From an uncultured Cellulomonadaceae bacterium (GTDB lineage Bacteria; Actinomycetota; Actinomycetes; Actinomycetales; Cellulomonadaceae), in NCBI GenBank assembly GCA_947495165.1, contig CANLXM010000002.1, positions 731,237 through 795,236 on the forward strand: a stretch of 64,000 nt of DNA. Direction: 5' to 3'. Shown piece by piece: positions 33,994 through 41,550 of the stretch. Under the pieces are notes generated by a model. It was given only the letters and a program-made list of their open reading frames with translations, was not told the DNA's origin and did no database searches. Within the stretch, counting starts at the first letter, position 1, and each line of letters begins with the position of its first letter. Position numbers and translations under genes: made by a program.

Positions 33994-35013
33994 TCACATC
34001 TTGTTCCCGGCGGAACGCAGCTGGCGGGCAGCCTCGGCGATGCGACCGGCCATGCCGGCCTCGGCGAGCTTGCCCCAGGCGCGCGGGTCGTAGGTCTTCT
34101 TGTTGCCGACCTCGCCGTCGATCTTCAGGACGCCGTCGTAGTTCTTGAAGAAGTGGTCGGCGACCGGACGCGAGAACGCGTACTGCGTGTCCGTGTCGAT
34201 GTTCATCTTGATGACGCCGTTGTCCACGGCCTCGGAGATCTCGGCCTCGGTCGAGCCCGAACCACCGTGGAACACGAGGTCGAACGGGTTCTCCTTGCCG
34301 AGCGAGTCACCGACGGCCTTCTGGATCTCGGCGAGGATCGCCGGGCGCAGCTTGACCGCACCAGGCTTGTACACGCCGTGCACGTTGCCGAACGTGAGAG
34401 CCGTCAGGTAGCGGCCCTTCTCGCCCGAGCCGAGCGCCTTGACCGTGGCCAGGCCGTCCTCGATCGTCGTGTACAGCTTGTCGTTGATCTCGGCCTCGTG
34501 GCCGTCCTCCTCGCCACCGACGACGCCGACCTCGATCTCGAGGATCGTGCGCGCGGCCTGCGACAGCTCGAGGAGCTCCGCGGCGATCACGAGGTTCTCC
34601 TCGAGGGGGATGTCCGAGCCGTCGAACATGTGCGACTGGAACGTCGGCAGCTTGCCGGCCTTGACCTGCTCGGCCTCGATGGCCAGGAGCGGGCGGACCC
34701 AGGTGTCGAGGTTGGACTTGGTGCAGTGGTCCGTGTGCAGGGCGACCGTGATGCCGTAGCCCTTGGCGACCTCGGCCGCGTAGGCCGCGAGCGCGAGCGA
34801 GCCGGAGACGCGGTCCTTGACGGTCGCGCCCGAGGCGTACTCGGCGCCACCGACGGAGACCTGGATGATGCCGTCCGACTCGGCCTCCGCGAAGCCCTGG
34901 AGCGCGGCGGTCAGCGTCTGCGAGGACGTGACGTTGACGGCCGGGTAGGCGAACTTGCCCGCCTTCGCCCGGTCGATCATCTCGGCATAGACCTCGGGGG
35001 TTGCGATGGCCAT
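33994..35013 (-). CDS. fba: fructose-bisphosphate aldolase, class II
   Basis: Zinc-dependent aldolase of 339 residues that splits fructose-1,6-bisphosphate into DHAP and glyceraldehyde-3-phosphate in glycolysis. Visible landmarks are the ALHTDHC region with a zinc-binding His and catalytic Asp, SHMFDGSDIPLEENL, the VFHGGSGS phosphate-binding loop and NIDTDTQYAFSRPVADHF. ATG 35013 follows TAGGAGT. A-T-poor third codon positions and strongly biased codon use fit a highly expressed gene. A strong terminator follows. Confidence 0.97.
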   Translation of the reverse strand: MAIATPEVYAEMIDRAKAGKFAYPAVNVTSSQTLTAALQGFAEAESDGIIQVSVGGAEYASGATVKDRVSGSLALAAYAAEVAKGYGITVALHTDHCTKSNLDTWVRPLLAIEAEQVKAGKLPTFQSHMFDGSDIPLEENLVIAAELLELSQAARTILEIEVGVVGGEEDGHEAEINDKLYTTIEDGLATVKALGSGEKGRYLTALTFGNVHGVYKPGAVKLRPAILAEIQKAVGDSLGKENPFDLVFHGGSGSTEAEISEAVDNGVIKMNIDTDTQYAFSRPVADHFFKNYDGVLKIDGEVGNKKTYDPRAWGKLAEAGMAGRIAEAARQLRSAGNKM

Positions 35014-35064
35014 CGAATGACTCCTACAGGTGGTGTTTGCTGGGCACTATCAAGGCAAAGTCTG

Positions 35065-35781
35065 TCACGGATGCGTCGGGGCGGTTGGGTCGTTTGACCC
35101 GTGGGACTGCTCCCTCGGGCCGAGGTCCGCGTGCTGGACGATCCACGCGTGCATGGCGACGGCGGCCGCGGCACCGGCGTTGATCGAACGGGTCGAGCCG
35201 AACTGCGTGATGTGCAGGACGACGTCGCACGCCTCCTGCGCCTCGGGGGTGAGCCCGCTGCTCTCCTGACCGAGCAGGAGCACGCACTCCCGCGGCAGGG
35301 TGCGGCCCTCGATCGGCAGCGACCCCGGCACGTTGTCGATGCCGACGATCGGCAGGGCGCGCTCCGCCGCCCAGGCCGCGAGCGCGGTCACGTCCGGGTG
35401 ATGGTGCAGGTGCTGGTAGCGGTCGGTGACCATCGCGCCTCGGCGGTTCCACCGGCGTCGGCCCACGACGTGGACGGCCGCGGCCGCGAACGCGTTGGCG
35501 GTCCTGACCACCGACCCGATGTTGAGGTCGTGCCCCCAGTTCTCGATCGCGACGTGGAAGGTGTGCCGACGCGTGTCGATGTCCGCGACGATCGCCTCGA
35601 GCGTCCAGTAGCGGTAGCGGTCCTCGACGTTCCTGCGGTCGCCGGCCGCGAGCAGCTCGGGATCGAACCGGGGGTCGGCGGCGCCTGCCGCCGTGCGTGG
35701 CCACGCGTCCGAGCCCCCGGGCCACGGGCCGACGCCGACGGTCGGCTGGTCGCCCGGCACGGGCGGCTGGTCAGGGCTCAT
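35065..35781 (-). CDS. TrmH/SpoU-family RNA 2'-O-methyltransferase
   Basis: SPOUT-fold methyltransferase of 238 residues that would methylate a ribose in tRNA or rRNA with SAM. Motif 1 is NIGSVVRTANAF (with the catalytic Asn-Arg pattern), motif 2 is VLLLGQESSGL, and motif 3 is FGSTRSINAGAAAAVAMHAW; together they form the knotted SAM site. The first 60 residues are Pro/Gly-rich and not conserved. ATG 35781 is the best start, though another in-frame extension exists. The divergent dedA-type gene begins only 28 bp away. The RNA target is unknown. Confidence 0.87.
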   Translation of the reverse strand: MSPDQPPVPGDQPTVGVGPWPGGSDAWPRTAAGAADPRFDPELLAAGDRRNVEDRYRYWTLEAIVADIDTRRHTFHVAIENWGHDLNIGSVVRTANAFAAAAVHVVGRRRWNRRGAMVTDRYQHLHHHPDVTALAAWAAERALPIVGIDNVPGSLPIEGRTLPRECVLLLGQESSGLTPEAQEACDVVLHITQFGSTRSINAGAAAAVAMHAWIVQHADLGPREQSHGSNDPTAPTHP

Positions 35782-35809
35782 CGCACCATTGTCGACGTAG
35801 GGTGGAGGG

Positions 35810-36517
35810 GTGCTGACCCTCGACGTCCTCCTGCCCGCTGGCGAGACCGTGACGGCTCTGGGGCCCGAGTGGTTGCAGGCGGACCGCCTGATCGAGTCCT
35901 TCGGCACGTACGCGCTGATCGGGATCGTCCTGGTGGTCTTCATCGAGACCGGCCTGCTGTTCCCGTTCCTGCCGGGCGACTCGCTGCTGTTCACCGCGGG
36001 GATGCTCGTGGCGCAGGAGACGCTGGACTTCCCCCTCTGGCTCCTGTGCACGCTCCTGTTCCTCGCCGCGTTCGCCGGAGACCAGGTCGCGTACTACATC
36101 GGCCACCGCGCCGGGCCCAAGATCTTCAACCGGCCGGACTCGCGGTTCTTCAAGCGCAGCCACATCGAGCAGACCAACGCGTTCTTCGACAAGTACGGGG
36201 GCCGCACGATCATCCTGGCGCGGTTCGTGCCGTTCGTGCGCACGTACGCCCCCGTCGCCGCGGGCATCGGCCGGATGCCGTACCGCCACTTCGTCAGCTT
36301 CAACGTGATCGGCGCGCTCCTGTGGGGCGTCGGCGTCACCATGCTGGGGTACTTCCTCGGCCAGTTCGACTTCGTGCACGACAACATCGAGACGATCCTC
36401 GTCCTGATCGTCCTGATCAGCGTGCTTCCCGTGATCATCGAGGTCGGACGCGGCTGGCTCGCCAGCCGTCGCGCGGCCTCGGTCGCCCCGTCCCGCGAGC
36501 CCGACCCGGAGGTCTGA
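35810..36517 (+). CDS. DedA-family membrane protein
   Basis: Polytopic membrane protein of 235 residues from the DedA/SNARE-associated family, which moves undecaprenyl phosphate or phospholipids across the membrane. Family signatures are FIETGLLFPFLPGDSLLFTAG and FVPFVRTYAPVAAGIGRMPYRHF, the second carrying the conserved Arg residues. About five hydrophobic segments are visible. The GTG at 35810 follows TAGGGT (35798-35803) by six bases and GGAGG very closely, so the mRNA may be leaderless. The next gene begins four bases after the stop. Confidence 0.88.
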   Translation: MLTLDVLLPAGETVTALGPEWLQADRLIESFGTYALIGIVLVVFIETGLLFPFLPGDSLLFTAGMLVAQETLDFPLWLLCTLLFLAAFAGDQVAYYIGHRAGPKIFNRPDSRFFKRSHIEQTNAFFDKYGGRTIILARFVPFVRTYAPVAAGIGRMPYRHFVSFNVIGALLWGVGVTMLGYFLGQFDFVHDNIETILVLIVLISVLPVIIEVGRGWLASRRAASVAPSREPDPEV

Positions 36518-36521
36518 CGCC

Positions 36522-37307
36522 ATGCCGCACGACGCCGAACGCACCATCAGCTCGTGGCTCACCGACATGGACGGCGTCCTCGTCCACGAGGGCCGGGCCA
36601 TCCCGGGAGCAGCGGACTTCATCCGCGCCCTGCGGGACGCCGGCCGCCCGTTCCTCGTGCTGACGAACAACTCCATCTTCACGGCGCGTGACCTGCGCGC
36701 CCGGCTCGCGGCGTCGGGCATCGACGTGCCCGAAGAGTCGATCTGGACCTCGGCGCTCGCCACCGCGCAGTTCCTGCAGGACCAGGTTCCCGGCGGCAGC
36801 GCCTACGCGATCGGCGAGGCCGGGCTCACCACGGCGCTGTACGAGTCGGGCTACACCCTGACCGAGACCGACCCTGACTACGTCGTGCTCGGCGAGACTC
36901 GCACGTACTCGTTCGAGGCGATCACCAAGGCCGTGCGACTGATCCTGGGCGGCGCCCGGTTCATCTGCACCAACCCGGACGCGACCGGCCCCAGCGCGGA
37001 GGGCCCGCTGCCCGCCACGGGTGCGGTCGCCGCGATGATCACGCGGGCGACCGAGCGCGAGCCGTACTTCATCGGCAAGCCGAACCCGATGATGTTCCGC
37101 TCGGCGCTCAACCGGATCGACGCGCACTCGGAGACCACGGCGATGGTCGGCGACCGCATGGACACGGACATCGTCGCGGGCATCGAGGCCGGCCTGTCGA
37201 CCTACCTCGTCCTCACGGGCTCGACCGCGCAGCACCAGGTCGAGCACTTCCCGTTCCGCCCCAGCCACGTCGTGGACTCGATCGCGGACCTGGTCCCGCT
37301 GGTCTGA
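36522..37307 (+). CDS. HAD-superfamily phosphatase, NagD/class IIA
   Basis: Phosphatase of 261 residues with the class IIA HAD layout: motif I WLTDMDGVLVHEG (nucleophile Asp), motif II as LVLTNNS, and motif III/IV KPNPMMF...MVGDRMDTDIVAGIEAGL. The cap domain lies between motifs II and III. Members act on nucleotides or sugar phosphates such as UMP or p-nitrophenyl phosphate analogues; the substrate here is unknown. ATG 36522 follows CGGAGG. It is co-transcribed with the dedA-type gene. Confidence 0.9.
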   Translation: MPHDAERTISSWLTDMDGVLVHEGRAIPGAADFIRALRDAGRPFLVLTNNSIFTARDLRARLAASGIDVPEESIWTSALATAQFLQDQVPGGSAYAIGEAGLTTALYESGYTLTETDPDYVVLGETRTYSFEAITKAVRLILGGARFICTNPDATGPSAEGPLPATGAVAAMITRATEREPYFIGKPNPMMFRSALNRIDAHSETTAMVGDRMDTDIVAGIEAGLSTYLVLTGSTAQHQVEHFPFRPSHVVDSIADLVPLV

Positions 37308-37327
37308 GGACGTCCAGGACAGCCCGG

Positions 37328-37909
37328 CTAGAGCCCGAGGTCCTCGAGGCCGTAGAGGTAGTGGTACGCGAGTCCCTGCGCCTCGATCGCCTCGCGCGCG
37401 CCGGTCCCCCGGTCCACGATCACCGCGACCGCCACGACGTCGGCGCCGGCCTCCCGCAGCGCCTCGACGGCGGTGAGCACCGAGCCGCCCGTGGTCGAGG
37501 TGTCCTCGACGGCGACGACCTTGCGGCCCGCGACGTCGGGGCCCTCGATGCGACGCTGCATGCCGTGCGCCTTGCCCTCCTTGCGGACGACGAACGCGTC
37601 GAGGTCCTGCCCACGGGACGCCGCAGCGTGCAGCAGGGACAGGGCCACCGGGTCGGCTCCCAGCGTGAGACCGCCGACGGCGTCGACGTCACCCGGGCCG
37701 AGGCCGGCCTCGTCGAGCGTGTCGAGGAGCACGTGGCCGATCAGCGGGGCGGCGCGGTGGTGCAGCGTGACGCGGCGCAGGTCGACGTAGTAGTCCGCCT
37801 GAGCGCCGGACGCGAGCGTGACCTTGCCGTGCACGACGGCGAGGTCACGGATCAGGTCGCGCAGCTGCTCGCGAGGGGTCGGGGAGAGGAAGGTGTCCGA
37901 GGTGCTCAC
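37328..37909 (-). CDS. pyrE: orotate phosphoribosyltransferase
   Basis: Enzyme of 193 residues that joins orotate and PRPP to give OMP in pyrimidine synthesis. The PRPP-binding motif VVAVEDTSTTGGSVLTAVEAL is typical, and KVTLASGAQADYYVDLRRVTL plus RKEGKAHGMQRRIEG fit OPRT. GTG 37909 is the best start, without a strong ribosome site. The gene stands alone on the minus strand, convergent with the HAD phosphatase gene. Other pyrimidine genes are not in the window. Confidence 0.94.
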   Translation of the reverse strand: MSTSDTFLSPTPREQLRDLIRDLAVVHGKVTLASGAQADYYVDLRRVTLHHRAAPLIGHVLLDTLDEAGLGPGDVDAVGGLTLGADPVALSLLHAAASRGQDLDAFVVRKEGKAHGMQRRIEGPDVAGRKVVAVEDTSTTGGSVLTAVEALREAGADVVAVAVIVDRGTGAREAIEAQGLAYHYLYGLEDLGL

Positions 37910-37927
37910 GTGCGTCAGGGTAGCCGC

Positions 37928-38677
37928 TCAGGACAGCCGGCTGGTGGCCCGGACCACGCGACGCGGGAGGAGCCGCAGGAGACCGCTCGCCAGGGTGTAC
38001 CGGAGGCTCGGCGTGGAGATCACGGTGCCGCGGCGCACGTCGGTGAGCGCGGCGGTCACCACGCGGCGCGCGTCCAGCCACGCGAGCTCGGGGGCGAGCC
38101 GGCCGAAGCCCGCGCGCTGGTGGAACTCGGTGTGCGTCAGGCCCGGGCACAGCGCGGTCGCCGTCACTCCCGTGCCGCGGAGCTCGGCCGCGAGCCCCTC
38201 CGTGAAGGTCCGCACCCAGGCCTTGGCCGCCGAGTACGTGCCCGAGGCCATCAGCGCGGCGACGGACGACACGTTGAGGATCGCCCCGCGCCCGCGCTCG
38301 CGCATCGCGCCCGCCGCGGCGTGCGACAGCACCATGACCGCGCGCACCATGACGTCGAGCGCGTGCTCCTCGTCCTCGAGCGAGCCGGTCGAGAACCTCT
38401 GGTGCAGGGCGAAGCCGGCGTTGTTGACGAGCAGGCCGACCGGTCGCTCGGCCTGCCTGAGCCGGTCCGCGACCCGCTCGACGTCGGCCCGGACCCCGAG
38501 GTCGGCGGCGATGACCTCCGCGTGCACGCCGGCGTACGCCCGGAGCTGGGCCGCAAGCTTGTCCAACCGCTCGGCATCCCGCGCCACCAGGACGACGTCG
38601 TGGCCCGCGGTGGCGAGCTGCCACGCGAACTCCTTGCCCAGACCCGCGCTTGCTCCCGTGACCAGTGCCGTTCCCAT
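37928..38677 (-). CDS. short-chain dehydrogenase/reductase
   Basis: Classical SDR of 249 residues. The cofactor loop is TGASAGLG, the NNAG motif is present (LLVNNAGFALHQRF), and the catalytic residues are Ser in VSSVAALM, then Tyr and Lys in YSAAKAWV. An Arg after the second strand (VLVARDAERLDKL) suggests NADP(H). The C-terminus is basic with Leu-rich sequence (SGLLRLLPRRVVR), which might attach it to the membrane. It lies 18 bp upstream of pyrE on the same strand, possibly co-transcribed. Substrate is unknown. Confidence 0.88.
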   Translation of the reverse strand: MGTALVTGASAGLGKEFAWQLATAGHDVVLVARDAERLDKLAAQLRAYAGVHAEVIAADLGVRADVERVADRLRQAERPVGLLVNNAGFALHQRFSTGSLEDEEHALDVMVRAVMVLSHAAAGAMRERGRGAILNVSSVAALMASGTYSAAKAWVRTFTEGLAAELRGTGVTATALCPGLTHTEFHQRAGFGRLAPELAWLDARRVVTAALTDVRRGTVISTPSLRYTLASGLLRLLPRRVVRATSRLS

Positions 38678-38728
38678 GGCACCACCCTAGGCGTGCAGGA
38701 CGCGACGCCCCAGCGATAGCCTTCCGGT

Positions 38729-39523
38729 ATGCGCCTGGCCACCTGGAACATCAACTCGATCCGTGCCCGTGCCGATCGCGCCCTGGCGTTTCTCGAGCGC
38801 GAGGACATCGACGTCCTCGCGCTGCAGGAGACCAAGTGCAAGGACGCGCAGTTCCCCCGGGAGGCCTTCGAGGCCGCCGGGTACGAGATCGCGACCTTCG
38901 GCCTGAGCCAGTGGAACGGCGTGGCGATCCTCTCGCGCGTCGGCCTGGCCGACGTCGAGGCCGGGTTTCCCGGCCAGCCGGAGTTCGGCGACCCCGCGGT
39001 CGTGGAGGCCCGCGCCCTCGGGGCGACCTGCGGCGGCGTGCGCGTCTGGTCGCTGTACGTGCCCCACGGTCGTGCGCTCGACAATCCCCACTACGCCTAC
39101 AAGCTCGCGTGGCTCGAGCAGCTGCGCAGCAATGCCGTGGCCTGGACCGGAGCGGACCCGGCGGCGCAGGTCGCGCTCGTCGGGGACTGGAACGTGGCTC
39201 CGCAGGACGAGGACGTGTGGGACCTGTCCCTGTTCGAGGGCGCGACCCACGTCAGCGCCCCGGAGCGGGCGGCGTTCGCCTCGTTCGCCGAGGCCGGCTA
39301 CACCGAGGTCTCCCGGGAGTTCATCCCCGAGCAGCGCAAGTACACGTACTGGGACTACCAGCAGCTCAGGTTCCCCAAGAACCAGGGGATGCGGATCGAC
39401 TTCGCCTACACCTCGCCCGCGCTCACCCCGCGGGTCACGGGCGTGACGATCGACCGCGACGAGCGCAAGGGCAAGGGCGCGTCCGACCACGTCCCGGTCA
39501 TCGTGGAGATCGCGGAGGCCTGA
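38729..39523 (+). CDS. xth: exodeoxyribonuclease III / AP endonuclease
   Basis: Mg-dependent nuclease of 264 residues that cleaves DNA at abasic sites and trims 3' ends in base-excision repair. Motifs are MRLATWNINSIRAR, LALQETKCKD (metal-binding Glu), SLYVPHGR, VGDWNVAPQDEDVWD, FAYTSPAL and the C-terminal SDHVPV with the catalytic Asp-His. The ATG at 38729 follows the -10-like TAGCCT (38717-38722) by six bases with no ribosome site, so the mRNA is probably leaderless. The length is standard. Confidence 0.95.
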   Translation: MRLATWNINSIRARADRALAFLEREDIDVLALQETKCKDAQFPREAFEAAGYEIATFGLSQWNGVAILSRVGLADVEAGFPGQPEFGDPAVVEARALGATCGGVRVWSLYVPHGRALDNPHYAYKLAWLEQLRSNAVAWTGADPAAQVALVGDWNVAPQDEDVWDLSLFEGATHVSAPERAAFASFAEAGYTEVSREFIPEQRKYTYWDYQQLRFPKNQGMRIDFAYTSPALTPRVTGVTIDRDERKGKGASDHVPVIVEIAEA

Positions 39524-39577
39524 GACGCGCAGCGACCGCGCACCGCAGGAGCGGGGCGCGGTCGCCGGGCCGGGGGC

Positions 39578-40102
39578 TCAGCCGGCCGAGCGGGCGGACG
39601 GAGCCGACGTCGCCGAGGCGGCGCTCGTGGCAGAGCGCGGGCTCGGCGCGGACTTCGCGGACGCGGCGCTCTTCGCGGTGCGGGGGCTGGGTGCGGACTT
39701 CGCGGAGCGCGGCGACGGCGCCGACGTCACCGACCTCGGGGTGGGCGCGGAGGTGACGGACTGCGGCGTCGGGGCGCTGACCGCCGACGCGGGGGTCTGG
39801 ACGGAGACCGGGCTCGCGGGCGTGACGACCGTCGTCGTCGACACGGGTGAGGGCGCGCTGACGGTCGTGGGGGTTGACGCCACGGTCACCGTCGTCGTCG
39901 TGCTCGGCAGGGCGGTCGCCGTCGGCGACGCGCTCGGCTCCGACGCCACCGCGGTCGCCGCCGCGCCGGATCCCGCGCCCAGGACCACCGCGCCCGAGGC
40001 GGGGGTGGTCGACGGCGCGTCATCCGCGAGCGCCGTGCCGAACGCTGCTCCTGCGCCGACCGCTCCGAGCACTCCGCTGACGATCCAGGTGCGCGACTTC
40101 AT
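39578..40102 (-). CDS. secreted Ser/Ala/Pro-rich repeat protein
   Basis: Protein of 174 residues, function unknown. A signal peptide (about 1-26, KSRTWIVSGVLGAVGAGAAFG and onward) leads into a Thr/Ser/Val/Pro-rich region and then, from residue 109 to the end, a tandem nonapeptide repeat of the form SAP(T/S)P(R/Q)(S/T)(V/A)(T/K). There are no Cys and no folded-domain signature. The protein probably spans or decorates the cell wall as an extended chain, and it could be O-glycosylated. ATG 40102 is preceded by GGAGGAG, which is strong. The opposite strand upstream carries a c-di-AMP-controlled wall hydrolase. Confidence 0.75.
   Translation of the reverse strand: MKSRTWIVSGVLGAVGAGAAFGTALADDAPSTTPASGAVVLGAGSGAAATAVASEPSASPTATALPSTTTTVTVASTPTTVSAPSPVSTTTVVTPASPVSVQTPASAVSAPTPQSVTSAPTPRSVTSAPSPRSAKSAPSPRTAKSAASAKSAPSPRSATSAASATSAPSARSAG
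39581..39778 (-). repeat. coding nonapeptide tandem repeat
   Basis: About eight units, six full (nine residues) and two shortened to six, encode the Pro/Ser/Ala C-terminus. Early units end in Val-Thr (SAPTPQSVT, SAPTPRSVT); later ones end in Ala-Lys or Ala-Thr (SAPSPRSAK, SAPSPRTAK), a graded change consistent with stepwise expansion. Confidence 0.75.
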
Positions 40103-40351
40103 GGTGCTTCTCCTCCAGGTCCGGGTTGTTCTCCCGCGAGTCTCAGCCACGCGCGTGAGGACCGCAGGAGAAGTACGTGAGCGTTCTCTCATGTGTGCCG
40201 CCCCCGGCGCACGGATCACGGGCGGGGTGTGGGCCACGTCACGGGTATCACATCCGCACGTGGCAGTCTTCTCATCTACGTGGGGGTATCGCGCGAGGTA
40301 TGTGGAGAAAACGTGAGGGTCGTTATCTCACCGTGACATTCAGGAAGTTGA

Positions 40352-40561
40352 ACGCTTAACGTCGCTGAGTCGGTGGCGGTCGCTGCCGGCGACGACTCCT
40401 GGAACGCCGAGCGCTGCCGCCTGGAGTCGTGACTCAGAACCACACGGCAGCGACGGGGGAACCACAACCGGTCGTGCACGTCGCGACCTTGGGGTGAAGC
40501 CGGGAAGTCTCCGGCCGGGTCCACCTCGACCCGAATCCGACAGCTCACCTCGCAGGCGTCC
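40352..40561 (+). promoter_or_regulatory. ydaO/yuaA-type c-di-AMP riboswitch
   Basis: The leader of the NlpC/P60 gene carries the conserved blocks CGCTTAACGTCGCTGAG, GGGGGAACCACAACCGG, GGGGTGAAGCC and, near its end, CGAATCCGACAGCTCACC with TCGCAGGCGTC. These are the ydaO motif as I know it. Binding of c-di-AMP normally lowers expression of such wall hydrolases. The other 249 bases of this 470-bp gap (40103-40351) are upstream sequence of both divergent genes; GTGAG-N9-CTCAC at 40314-40332 is the only symmetric element noticed. Confidence 0.9.
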
Positions 40562-40572
40562 TGAGGTCATCC

Positions 40573-41361
40573 ATGCACAACGCACTCTCCCCTGCCCGGA
40601 ACCGGCGGCGCATCAGCCTCGTCACGGTCGGCGCCCTCGGCGCCTCCCTCTTCCTCGCGGCCCCCACGGCCAGCGCCACGACCGGCGCAGCCCCCACCTC
40701 GGCTGCCGCACCGACCGCGACGGCCCAGGCCCCGCAGGCCGCCAGCAAGCTCACGGTGCGCACCTCCAAGCGGACGTACGTCCAGGGCAAGAAGGGCACC
40801 CGCGTCGTCGTCAAGGTCCGCGCCGGTGACCGCGCCGCGACCGGCAAGGTCCGGTTCTACGCGGGCAAGAAGTCGCTGAAGACCAAGACGCTGCGCAACG
40901 GCAAGACTGCTCTCCGGCTGCCCAAGAACCTCAAGGCCAAGCGCCACACGATCACCGTGCGCTACTTCCCGCGCGGCGCCGTCAAGGCCGCCCCCGCGGC
41001 CAAGAAGTTCCAGGTGCGCGTGAAGGACCGTCGCGCCGCGGTCGTGCGGATCGCCAAGAAGTTCGTCGGCTCCAAGTACCGCATCGGCGGCTCGAGCCCG
41101 CGCACCGGCTTCGACTGCTCCGGCTTCACCAGCTACGTCTACGGCAAGGCTGGCAAGAAGCTCCCCAAGAGCTCGAGCGCCCAGCGCCACGTGGGCAAGG
41201 TCGTCTCTCGCTCGAAGGCCAAGCCCGGCGACCTCATCTGGTCGCCCGGACACGTCGCCATCTACCTCGGCGGCAACAAGCAGATCGACTCCCCGCGCCC
41301 GGGCAAGTCCATCAAGGTGCGTTCGATCTGGCAGCACAACCCGACGTTCATCCGCGTCTGA
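40573..41361 (+). CDS. NlpC/P60 family peptidoglycan endopeptidase
   Basis: Secreted wall hydrolase of 262 residues that cleaves stem peptides. A signal peptide (about 1-36) and an Ala/Thr/Pro linker are followed by an Ig-like, Lys-rich domain (about 58-150, resembling Big-type repeats) and the NlpC/P60 domain (about 155-262). The catalytic Cys182 is in GFDCSGF and His227 in SPGHVAIYLGG. It ends with a typical WQHNPTFIRV. The ATG at 40573 follows GAGG at the end of the ydaO leader, so c-di-AMP should control its synthesis. An 18-bp terminator hairpin follows. Confidence 0.92.
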   Translation: MHNALSPARNRRRISLVTVGALGASLFLAAPTASATTGAAPTSAAAPTATAQAPQAASKLTVRTSKRTYVQGKKGTRVVVKVRAGDRAATGKVRFYAGKKSLKTKTLRNGKTALRLPKNLKAKRHTITVRYFPRGAVKAAPAAKKFQVRVKDRRAAVVRIAKKFVGSKYRIGGSSPRTGFDCSGFTSYVYGKAGKKLPKSSSAQRHVGKVVSRSKAKPGDLIWSPGHVAIYLGGNKQIDSPRPGKSIKVRSIWQHNPTFIRV

Positions 41362-41386
41362 CGCCAGACACGTCACCCAGCACCGG

Positions 41387-41437
41387 CACAAGCACGACGG
41401 GGCCCTGTCCACGGACCGGGGCCCCGTCGTGCTTGTG
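41387..41437 (+). terminator. terminator of the NlpC/P60 gene
   Basis: Arms 41387-41404 and 41420-41437 pair perfectly over 18 bases around a 15-base loop. It is placed 25 bases after the stop codon. Confidence 0.85.
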
Positions 41438-41451
41438 TCGGCAGCAGATCT

Positions 41452-41479
41452 CTCGCGATCCGGCTCGGACGGCCGATAA
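41452..41479 (+). promoter_or_regulatory. sigma-28 (FliA)-type motility promoter
   Basis: GCCGATAA at 41472-41479 is identical to the classical sigma-28 -10 element. CTCG at 41452-41455, 16 bases upstream, would serve as -35. It is 71 bp upstream of the chemoreceptor gene, the expected kind of target. Confidence 0.65.
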
Positions 41480-41550
41480 GACAGGCGCGCACCCCGTCGC
41501 GCCTGGCGCGCGGCACGTGTGCCCGAAACACACCGCCACGAGGAGAGATC

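Noticed and set aside
39581..39778. CRISPR-like periodicity
   Set aside because: The periodicity is in the coding sequence of a Ser/Ala/Pro-rich protein, units are 27 bp without spacers, and no cas genes are present.
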